From the NCBI RefSeq assembly GCF_949628215.1, contig NC_134279.1, positions 64,897,766-64,961,765 on the forward strand: a stretch of 64,000 nucleotides of DNA. Reading direction: 5' to 3'. Below, piece after piece: positions 42,501 to 54,500 of the stretch; position 1 is the first letter of the stretch; each line of letters begins with the position of its first letter. The stretch comes from Phalacrocorax aristotelis (taxonomy: Eukaryota; Chordata; Aves; Suliformes; Phalacrocoracidae). The notes beneath the pieces are model-generated. The model was not told where the DNA came from, searched no databases, and saw only the letters and a program-made list of their open reading frames with translations. The position numbers and the translations under genes are program-made.

Positions 42501-45500
42501 GATATACCCAACCTTGTATGCATAGGTGCTGTATTGTAAAATACTCCATGAAGCTTTGAACCTCTGGTTTAAGCTTGATGTTTTCCAGTGCGTGCTGTCA
42601 GATCACTAACATCAATGCAACAGGTGAAAATATGGAGATGTGAGAATGTTTCTCGGTGTGGTGGGGTTTTTTCTGTTTGTTTTGTAATAATACAGCATGA
42701 CACTTGAGTTGATGTTAGTAGTGTCTCTTACGTTTAACATGGGCCGTGGTGCATGCCTGACCTCAGGATAGGATTGCTGTGTGTTGCATGTGTTCAGAGT
42801 GTTTCAGTGCCTGAGCTCACGTTTCTTTGGAGAAAACTTCACGCTGTGTATCAGAAGCACCACAGCCCCTAACTGGGACAATCAGGATCTAAACTGATAC
42901 TTGCCCTTCGGATGTCTCTGATTTATACACGTAATGAAGGCTTGACGTCCAGTGGCTTGGGCTAAACCTAGTTTGAGGCAAAAGCATTGAACCGCATGTT
43001 GTGTAGATGGGTTATTGCTGACTTGTTCCCTCTGTGTTCATTTACTTACTAATGCGGACGTAGCTTTTGATCTTCCTGCTCTGTTTCCCTGAGGACCAGT
43101 GAGCACTGGTATAAGAAAGATGGAAAGGCAGAGAAAGGGAAAGGACTGCCTGTTCTGGCCCAAGATAGACTTAGGGGTTGACTTAACTATTTGTGCTTTA
43201 TATTCCTAGCACTAGAGGTGCATGCCATGGCTTGGTCACAGGAAACATGTTTGAGGGCTGAAATGGGAGGTGGTGGTGCTTAATGACTGGCTAGCAGGTA
43301 GGAGATGATGCTGGGCATCCTTTGTCCTTTTGTGGGACACAGCAAGGTTGAGTGTTTGCTTACTGAGAGCTTTGATGCTCTTGCTTTGCTTTTTCCTCAC
43401 CTGGGAATTCATTTTCCTACAAGGCCTGTAACAGCTCAATGCTACTCCTGCCTGCGTACTGTAGTCCAACTTAATCTAGGCTCTTGAACAGTTGCAACTC
43501 TTACTTCAGCCTATTGTAACTGCTTTTGGTTAGCCAGCATTAATCAGATTGCAGAATAATGTTGCCAACTTTGTGTTAGGAAGTGTAAATGTGAGGGTGT
43601 TGTGGCCAGCAACTGAGCACCACACAGCTGCTCACTCACTCCCCAGCAGCATAGAGGGGAAGAGAATTGGAAGGGTAAAAGCAAGAAAGGGTTGAGATGA
43701 GAAGATTTTAATAATTGAAATAAAATAATAATAATGATGATAATAAATTGTAATGAAAAGGAAAATGACAGAGAGAAATGAAACCAAGAAAGACAAGTGA
43801 TGCAAATGAAGATAATTACTCACCAGCAACCAACCAATGCCCAGCCAGCCTCTGAGCAGTGCCCCCACCGCCCCCCCAACATTCCCCCAGCTCTGTGTGC
43901 TGAGCATGATGCCATATGGTGTGGAGTATCCCTTGGGTCAGTTGGGGTCAGCTGTCCCAGCTGTGTCCCCTCCCAGCTCCTTGTGCCCCCCCAGCCCACT
44001 CGCTGGTGGGGTGAGAAGCAGAAAAAGCCTTGGCTCTGTATAATCCCTGCTCAGCAGTAACTAACACATCCCTGTATAATGGATGCTGTTTGCAGCACAA
44101 ATCCAAACCACAGCCCCATGCTATCTACTAAGGAGAAAATTAACTCTATCCCAGCCAAAACCAGCACAGAGGGTCAGATTAGTATCTTCATAAAGCAGAA
44201 GTATAATTTCCATGTGTGAAGTAGATAATAGGAAGATATCTGCTTAAAAATACACGCACACAGGTATGCTACACTGAAATAGAGCTTTTGGATTTTGTTT
44301 TTTAAAAGGAAGTAGCAGCATGTTTTGGTTTTAGGAGGTGTCCTTACTCATTAGAGTCTTCCTCCTTTTATGCGTAGTAAGTCTGGAATTTTTAGCAGTT
44401 TTGGGCACAGAAATTTATTGTATCTTTGAGACTAATATTACATGTAATAACATAAGTATCTTTAAAGCCTTTGAACACAAAGATAGTTGAGCCATTTTGA
44501 ACACTAGAAGTCTGACAAGCAATTTAAATCAAGTAGAGGTCTAAATTTAAAATTGAGTAAAACCTTTAATGTTTATACAAGAAAATTTATGTGTCATTAT
44601 TCTTATTTGTATCATACAGGTATGGTTTTAGGTGAAAAGAAATTAATGTTTGAAGAAAAAGTTCAAAGAAATTATTCAGAATATCTGAATTTGAAAGTTG
44701 ACTTTGTTCAGTGTGTGTGCTAACTTTGAAATTTATTTACACTTTAAATGCATGACTTCTAGTGTTTTGGAAAAAAATAATCTTCCATTAATTGCATTCA
44801 AATTTATGTACAGTTGCTAAGACCAGCAGATATATATATATATTTAGTTGTGTTTATGTGGCACATTGCAAATTCACTAAGGCAGGCTAGATAGCTGTAC
44901 ACCAAGAAACAGAGAGACAGGGCATCTCTAGTTTGGATTATCATGGATAAACAGCATCTGAACATGAGCTGATAACATTTGCACAGCTTTCTACTGTACT
45001 ACATGAAATTTCCCATTTTTGGTCCCTGCTAGCTCAGGCATGTTGGTGTTGCATACTGTTTAGTGAAGAATTTTCTAGCATGGTGCTTGCTTCAGGAACA
45101 AAATCATTAGCTTTGTCATATAGGGAATCTGTCTTGTGGGGTTTTTTTGGGTATGTGTTTTAGTTTGGTTTTGGTTCTTTTTTTTTTTGGGTGTGTTCCA
45201 TTCCAAATGTTCTCTGTAATTACAGAATCGAGTGAATGCTAAAGCAGTCACGTGTTTGATTTTTTTTCTTTTGGCTTCTCTTGCTATAAAATGCCATATT
45301 TTTGGAGCTTAGCGTTGTCATGTCTAGGCTCTGGTGAAAAGGAAAATAAGCATTTGACAGTACTGTGTTTTTTTTTTTTTTTTTCCTTCTTTTGTTGGTG
45401 CAACACCTCTCTCAATAGGAGGCAATAGGATAAAACTCAGTTTCTGGCTGCAGGTGCAAATGCTGGTTCTCTGGCTTCTAGGAAATGTTTCTCCTAACAG

Positions 45501-48500
45501 AGAAGGTGGTAGTCCCTGGATACTTAAAACACTGTGATCCCTGTGGGAATTGCTATCCTGTTTGGGAAATGATTACTTATTAATTGCTTAAGTATTGCCT
45601 TTATCTTGTACTTAATTTTCATTTCTTCAAAATGCTTATGTTTGTTCTCTACGTAGATGCCGCTCAACCTTACTAATGCAGTGGCAACAGCAAGACAGCT
45701 CTTGGCTTACACTGTTGAAGCAGCAAATTTTTCTGATAAGATGGATGTTATTTTTGTGGCTGAAATGATAGAGAAATTTGGAAGATTTGCTGAAAAATAT
45801 AAAGAGGTAACTGGATAATTTGCCATCATTTTAAAGATAATCAAAGTGTTTGTCCTTAAGTATTCTGAGCAGTGAAACCTTATCAACATTAGATGCAGGC
45901 ACTGAGTTAGTGGATTATCAGATTCTATTCCATGTTTTTGTTTGTTTAGTAGGTCCCTGAAGTTGCTGACCCATGGTCACAGACTTTGCATTCGCGCTGA
46001 GATGATCCAGCATTCACTGGGCCTGTAATGTGAGTAACACCTCTGATCAGCACTGGAGCAGGGAGATAGGTACAGTAAGTCTGTTTTTATTTAATATGGA
46101 GTGGGTCACACAGGTTTTCATTGGTATGTTCTTATCTAAAAACACAAATAATGAAAGCCTCAGAGATCCTCTCAATAATGAATAAAACAAGACTTATCTT
46201 CTCCCCTCCTACCATGGTAGGCTGTCTTTATTCAGTATTGAGCTGTATCTCTAAGGTTTTCGATATTCCTATATCTTGCAGGATATAAGACAAGACATTA
46301 AAAATAAAAACTTAGAGAACGCTCATTGTTGGGGAGAAAAAGCGAGTGGTTGAATAGTCCCACCAGTGGGTAGGAACTCTCTGTTTCACTGCTGAACAGA
46401 GGTTATATTTATCTCACTATACAGTCCATGTTGGGAAGTTGGAGACCACAGTGTCTCAATTTTAAACTTGTGCCAGGAAAAAAAGCCAAATTTCCCCGTC
46501 CACCCTCAGCAAACCATAAATGCTAGTTGTAAATTCTTTACAGAACTCCTTGGAGAATTTTCAGGCTAAATCTCCTTTTTACAATCATAACTTGGATTTT
46601 TTTTTTTGAGTGTGTATTTTGGAATTATACAAGCAGTTCATTAAATGGCTGGTTTTGTCCCCAGTGGAAAATAGAAACATGGTTTAGACTGCTGCATTAT
46701 TTGTGAACATCATAAGGATATTCTTTTCTCAGCTGTGACTTATTGCATGTAGAGTGGCACAATCTGGTATTACTTTGCCATGTTTGAAGGTAGCAGATGA
46801 TATGAAAAGATCTCAGTTAAATTCATAGCTAGTTTTGGTCTTAGATGATGGATTTTCTTTTTTAATCTTAATTTGTTTGATTTGAAGTCAGCCATTGATT
46901 TGCTGATATATTCTATGAATGTGAGTGCAATTTCATTTAATAATTTTCAGTAGCTATTAAGAAGAGTTGTTTCTTATTAGGGTATTTACAAACTTTCTTG
47001 ACGCTGTATTCACTCATACATCTTATTGTCAGTTCTTTGTATTGCAGTGGCTATTCTGAAAGATAAATACTGTGAATTATAAAAAGCTTCATTTAATAGC
47101 TTTTTCAGAAGAAGAAACAAACCGAAGACAAATGTTCAGACAGTTCTTAGCAGATTGTCTTAAGTTAAAATGCAGTTGGAAAATCCTATGGATACCCTGA
47201 TAAGCAGGGGAAAGAATATTATGTGTAATATTTTTTTTAAAGTATGAAACATGAAACAACTTGAGTCCTGTGACTTCAAGACCTTAATACTGATAACTTA
47301 TTGTAAACTCAGCATTTGTTGATGTGTTAAACATTACCAGTTTTCAAGTAGTACTAACTCATAATAAACATCTTAAATTAATCTAACTTTGTTCTTGAGA
47401 ATTTAATGAAAAAGGCTATGGCCTGCAAATGCTGCTTGAGGCTCTGTGTTAGCTATTGAGAATGTTCACTGATCGTAGCTTCTGTCCCTAAAAGAGACAG
47501 TTCTTAAAATAGTAAATATTTTTATATTCCTGTTCTTGCCTTTATTTTTAAAGATTTGAAAAAATAAGGACAAACTCCTGTGTTCTCTCCTTATTAGTAA
47601 TATTCTGAAAAGAAATTGGGAAGCCTGGATGGTGAAGGAGGTGGCTTTTGCACCCCACCCTGTCTCTCTTTATGCAGAAAATTCCAGTTCCTAAATTTAG
47701 GCACAGTGAATTGCATTTTAGTCAATTCAACTAGAAAATAGATGCATCTTCACCTTTGGTGCAGTATTTGTCACTGCTTCTTAAATGTTGTGAAAATCCA
47801 ACATAGGTCAATGTTGTCAATGTAGGTGCTCATTAGTTTTGGCAGAATTGTGGCCTAAAAAACTATAAAGGGAATTAATTTTGTATCAGCCTGTCGTACA
47901 GAAGACGGGGTAAGGGAGTGTCAGCATAAACTTACAACAATGTAATTGGTGGTTTGAAAGTAGCTCTGGTACCTATGGGTGTTTGCTGTCTCTCACGTAT
48001 AACCTGCAACCTAAAACAGTTCTTGCAAGATTGAAGGCAAGTAAGGAAGGAATCAAAGAAAAAGCAGACATAGCAAAAGGAAGAGGAGCAGAAACGTTGT
48101 GTGCTAATTTTTGCCTTTATTACTCTTATCTTTGTATTGTTGATTTATAGTTTATTTATTTTAGGTTTAAAGTTGATTACAAATAGTCTTTTTGAATAAT
48201 TAGTACATTAGAACGTGGAGTATTATCCCCTTTGCTTTTAATAAAATATCTGTATTTCTCATGTTTTTGCTTTCTAAGTATAATGTAAACAGAAATTACA
48301 TTGGCATAACACTTTTGTTGGATGGAGGTAAATGCCTGAGTCAGTGTTTCAGTATCTCAGCTTGACAAGTGTTGACTGAAATAGGAACAACCTATTTCAT
48401 TTTGCTTTTTGTGCTGACAAGTCTCTTTGTATTGCCTGATAATGATCCTACTTGATGAACGCTTTCAATGATATAAAATAGTCCTATTTCTCTTCCCTGT

Positions 48501-51500
48501 TAGCTTGGTGACGTGATGGTGGACATAGCAAGTAACATTATGTTAGCTGATGAACGTGTTCTGTGGATGGCACAAAGAGAAGCCAAGGCTTGCACTAGAA
48601 TTGTACAGTGTCTACAGAAAATTGCTATGTATCGGCTTGCAAATGGAGCTCAAGTTTATTCTACTGTAAGTATAAATTTATTTATTTAGAAGACATTTTT
48701 CTGGCTTTTGAGTTTCAATAGCTTTTTATTTTTCTTAGTAGATGTTGGCATTATCTGAAATGCCTACTATTTCTGTAGGGAGAAGAGAAATACTCTGGAC
48801 AGATTTATCCCTGCCAGATAAACAGAAACAGTTTTCTGGGTGGTTTTTTTTATGGTGAAGAATCCCTTTAAGTTATTTATTCTTCCTGTGGGTGTGTAAA
48901 ATCATTTAATATTTGAATTTTGTCGTCACAGTATTCGCCAAATATTGCTCTTGAGGCTTATGTAATAAAGGCTGCTGGTTTCACCGGGATGACATGCACC
49001 GTGTTTCAGAAAGTGGCTACATCAGACCGTACCGGACTCAGTGATTATGGGAGAAGAGATCCAGATGGAAATCTAGATAAACAATTAAGCTTTAAGTGCA
49101 ACATTTCAAATACACTGTCAAGTCTGGCTTTAAAGGTTGGATACTCATTGTTTCCCTACTGACTTTGTAATAATATCTTACATATGAAGCATTTGAAAAG
49201 CAAGCTTATATTCATAATTTCTAATGTTAAAGTAGCATTTTCACATAATCCAGAATGACTGTGACAAGAGATATTAAAAGTGGCAAATGATAATAAAGTT
49301 TGGTTATAGAATAATTTTTTAATGGGCACAATTTTTAACAAGTAGATGTGGTTTTCTTTATTAAACATCTTAAGTTGAAAGATGCTTTCAGACCTTTTCA
49401 GAAGTATAGAAATTGAGATGCTCCCTAGTTCATAATAATACTTAGCATTATTTTGCTGTATTACCTTCATTACATATTAATATACCTTCATTATGTAAGA
49501 AATCAGATATTACCAGTCTCCTATTACCAGTCTGAAATACTCTCCTCAGAGTGATAATGTAATTAAGCATGAAGTAGAAAATGGACCTGGAAGGTTTTTG
49601 TGTGTACGCACACACACCCACACACCAAACACTTCCTCATATTCTGTTAAAGTGCTTTTTCAGTTACGTTCCCCAGCGTACCAGTTTGCTTTTTATCACT
49701 TCATGAGCTTGGATGTCACTCACTGCAGGCTGTGTATTTGAAATTATGTTTATGTATTTTGATGAAATGACACGCATGCTTCCCTACCCAAGTATAATTT
49801 ATGTACAAGTTACCAAAACCTGTTTGTATACAGTGTTTCATTTTGAATGCTACTAATGCACAAAATTACAGCCTTCGTTGCTTCTTTTAGTGGCCAATAG
49901 TCTAATATGGAAAACTTTTGTAATACTTTACTGATATTAACTTCAGCTTTACTCTCTATAACAAGTAAGGCAAGTACAGAATCTTAACTTTTTTTTTCCT
50001 TTTTAAAAATGTGTTAAGACTTTAATAACCTGATGCAACCGTGTTATCGTAGATTACTTGGAAACACTGTCAGATAAGTTTGTCCCAATGCATAGTCTGC
50101 TAAACGCATTCATCTCTGACACTGTTCGGTTGGAGGAGTTGCTAATTTAGTCTCTGAAAGGAATTTAATTTTCTCTTTAAAAAACTGTTTATTTCTAGAA
50201 CACAATTGTAGAGGCTTCTATCCAGTTGCCAGCTTCCCTTTTCACTCAAAAGCAAAAAAGAGATGTCAGACCAGCAGATGAATCTGTCTACAAGCTTCAG
50301 CTTATTGCATTTCGTAATGGAAAGCTTTTTCCAGCAACAGGAAATTCAACAAATCTGGCTGATGATGGAAAACGTCGTACAGTTGTAACACCAGTTATTC
50401 TTACCAAGATAGGTTTGTTTTTATTACTTTTTTTATGATCTTCGAAAATAAGAAACATTTTTGACTCCTTTGTTTTGACTAGTATATATCTAGTAAAAGG
50501 TTTTTAGTATCTAACGTGTTACCTGTCGAGAAATTTATGTGCAAACTCATTTCTTCTGTAACAGATGGTTTAAACCTAGCCAGTCACCATGTTCCTATAA
50601 ATGTGACACTGCGGCGCATTGCGCATGGAGCAGATGCTGTTGCGGCTCAGTGGGACTTTGATCTGCTGAACGGACAAGGGGGATGGAAATCGGATGGTTG
50701 TCGCATTCTTCTGTCCGATGAAAATATTACTACCATTCAGTGCTACTCCCTCAGCAACTATGCAGTTTTAATGGTATGACACTTAGAATTACACGTCTCT
50801 TTCTGGAACTTAAAAATATTTAAAATGCAATTCTGTGGGTTTTTTTCTTGCATTAAAGGTGTATTCCCCACATTCCATTTCACAGAAAACCTAGGCATAA
50901 GAAACAAATCTTTTTCTGCTTGTTTTGATGTAAATGTTGATGTAAGATGAGGTTCAAGTGGAAATCTGTCAAACTGAAGTTAATTAATGAATATACTAGA
51001 CACAAAAGAATTTTCATATGAAAAGTACTGTATTGTAGGAAGCCATTTTAATGAGCTACTGAATCAAATGGGCTTTTATGAGTTTTAGTCTGATAATAAC
51101 ATTTTAAAATAAGGAAAGGTAACAGTAAAAAAAAAAAAATCTATCTGTGGTACATTAAATTTGTTAGCTTTGCTTATTGACAGGAATGTTTTCCCGGGTA
51201 TATTTATTCTTGCTATAACCCATAACCAGAGATAGCTATGTCACTGCAAATTAGGTATTAATTCACTAGCATGTAGATCTGTTACCAGAAGACATTGACT
51301 GAAGAAGGAAAAAAAGTTGAAATATTTAGTTACTATCAAAAATATTTTTAAAATACAGTATCTGAACTCTAGTCTTAACATATTGATGTCAATAAAATGG
51401 TTAACCAGTTCTAAAATTTAGTGATAGTTGAAGAAGGGAGTGACACACTTTCTTTTAGTGCTCTTAAGTTATAAAGTACTACTACTTTGTTCCCAGAGCT

Positions 51501-54500
51501 CTCCATTTCAGAATCCGGCCTGGGAAGCTCCCCTTTTTTAGAGATGGCGACTGCTACCCTGCTTACCAGTCATGTCATACTTCACCAAATAAAGTTAAAG
51601 CCATATCATTAAAAGTCAGTGATATATCATCAAATGATAAAATATGGTACATAAAAATGGTAGGCTAGTAAGATGTTTAGGAAATACTGTTAAGTGTAAA
51701 TTTGGTATGGGTTTTGTTGTAGTTAATGTGCTCTGTGTGGAATTAAATATTTTTATTTAATTGTACATGAAAGAAAGAGGATTCCTTTGTCATGATCAGT
51801 GCATGAGAAGTTGATGTTTTTGTTTCGCAACTCAAATTTTCAAAAACCTTCATCTTAAGAGAACTAAATAGTACAATACCAAAAAGCTAAACATAAATAA
51901 GATCCACATGCCAAGGTTTTTAAAAGAGCTCAGAGACCAACTTTTCACTTTACCTCTGAAGGTACTGTTTTAAATTACTTCAAACCGTTCTAATCCTATA
52001 GTTTCATTCTCTGATATTTTTAAAATATATAATCCTTTCCTAAAACATAAGTGTTCTTTAAAATGGAATTAAACTTCATTTGTATGTGTAGAGTGCATGT
52101 AAAGAGAGATGATGCTTTAAATTGGTCACATTTCTGCCATCTGGAGGAAGGAAAATGAAGAGCATACTCAATCTGCTGGTGTAAATGACTATTTTTAAAT
52201 TAATACATGGTAAGATTATATCAGTATCTTATTTTGAGTTATATAGAGAACTGTTGACAATCTGAAATCAAAAAAGTTAGGGAAAGAGGCAACTTTTCTG
52301 CCAGTGGCTCTCATGCTATGCTTGCTCAAAACTGGTATTTCATAAATATTTAGCTACTTCCCAAAAATGTTAGGTGATAGGGACTGGAGAGGAAGGGGTA
52401 GGTGGAGGAGGAGAGAGAATAATGCTCATGTTAGATGTTCCTTGCACACAGTTAGTACGCTGCAAGAGCTCTGGATGTCTAGCTGCTGAAGGAGGTTTTC
52501 CTAATGCCTATCCCTATATTGACTACAAAAGCCATAATAGGCTATGCATATATTAACTAAAAAAAGCCATATTACCCCATTTCATTTGTAGATTTAGTGT
52601 TGTGAAAATCCGGGTTCTAGTCCCAGGCTCATAGTTCTGGATTCAGTTCTAGAAGTTTGGCTTTTAATTCAGCAGTTGTCATTAACATCAAATACATGAA
52701 CAGTAGTGGCAGGAGGGACCTGAACGCAATATTCCACCATCCTGGCTGGATGGCAAATGAATTAATCGGAGTTATTTCACTTTTTTTTATACTCTACTTT
52801 AATACATATGTATGTAGAAGAAAGCAGGTTCTATGTACTGACCTGTCTCTATACATTTCAGAACGTAATGTGAAGTTCTTTCTGATAAGGAAACCTGTAA
52901 ATGAGTGCTTAGTTCTCTAATCTAGTGCATTAGGAAGATACAGTTACAAAATCTTGTATTTATTTGGAAATCATTTTAACCACTGTTTAATAATAGAAGA
53001 GGTAACTAGGAGGCTCAGCTGAAATATTGTTATACGTAGGCCTATGGCAGAGGGAAAAAACTAGCAATGGTAGTTGAGAAGAAACAGAGTTCTGCTAGTT
53101 GGATATAAATGCCCCAATGTTGTTCTTAATGTCATCTCTGCTGTAATTTTACTGTCATTCTTTTTTATTAAATTATTTTTAGGATTAGTTTAGCTCAGAA
53201 ATAACATTGTTAGCTCCCCGCACTCCTTTTAGTAGGTCTGATTAAAAATGTCAGTGCAGTCGGTAAGAATTCCATTGACTTAGTAGGTATTGGGTCAAGG
53301 CCTTTGCTAGCTAGGCTAGGCATACTAAGTTTTCTCAGATATCTTAGAAGATTATTGTAGATCTTGTGACTTTGTAGCTCTTGTTCTCTAAGTTCACACC
53401 AATACACGCGTGGCATCTTGTTACCTGTCACCAATCTGAAAGCAAAAACAGGAATTCTGCAGATTCTGTCCTCTGATACTCACCGGCTATGTGTGACAGG
53501 ACATTCGCTCATGCTTGTAACAGCAGTGAGTTCCTAGGGATCTCTAGTTGGAGATCAACCAGGCCATGGGTAGTGTTGAAATCAGATGACACTGCCTGCC
53601 TGAGGCATAATATCTTGCCAAAGAGAACCAAATACATAAAAATAAAACTGACAATCTGATTAAATTAATTTGAAATGAGGTTGGTGCATTAGTTAGGAAT
53701 AACAAATTTATATTCTGATGAAAGAACAATTGAAGGAGTGGTGAAGAGACTGCTGACTAATATGATTGTAAGCCTCAGTTCAAGAACTCTTCTTCTGTTC
53801 ATGAAGTCAGATTAGCTGTCTTAACCTTAAAAACAGATTGTATATCACTGTGATTTTTCTCAAAACAAACTGAAGCTTCCTCCTAATGTTCTACTATTCT
53901 TTGTGAGTGTCAAATTTGCTCTCTGTTCCCGCAACACACTTTTGAGTACTGCCAACTCTAGAAGTTTAAGAATGACTCACTCAAGAGTTATAGGGGTGAG
54001 AATTTTGTTTCCTGTCTGTTCTGAAAAAATCTTTTTAATATATTTTTCCACCAATCTTATTTAAGCAAATTTGATGTTTTTTAGTGCTGGAAGGGACTGA
54101 AGTTCTTTTTTGGTTTTGGGGTTTCATTTGGGTATTTTTTGTGTTTATTACCATTATGGAAACGGAACTGTAGTAAACTGCAGCTGCATCCAAACAGAAT
54201 TATTTTTTCTTGCTATTCTTGTTAGTAAATGAAGATCTCAGATGTTATTTGAAATACCGCCATGCTTTAACAGTCCAAGGTTCTAGTTCATGCTTACTCC
54301 TTGAGTAATATTTTGATGGGCAGATTCAGAAAAATTGAAAAATGCTGAAGAGCTGTTGAATTCTATTTAAGTTATCAACTATCTATTCTGGTCAAGCAGT
54401 AATCCTAGAATAACAGTCTGGTAGGAACATCTGGGTGTCATTTTGTCCAATTACCTGCTCAAAGTTTGATCAGCTTCAAAGTCAGATCATACTGCTCTAG

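Larger units (their letters stand above)
41924..45656 (+). other. ADGRA3 intron 9 (3.7 kb)
   Basis: GT-AG intron with acceptor ACGTAG. It hosts the antisense solo LTR (43,598-44,168), a short (TA)n run at 44,830-44,842 and a 17-T run at 45,368-45,384. No gene is seen. Confidence 0.85.

Noticed and set aside
43632..44060. Open frames of 68-91 codons on both strands
   Set aside because: They lie entirely within the solo LTR, which is non-coding.
53240..53310. Short stretch resembling an amniote-wide repeat (CATTGACTT ... GGGTCAAGGCC)
   Set aside because: Similarity is too short and diverged to call without a repeat search; a similar ATCAGGCCCC hint near 56,087 is equally weak.
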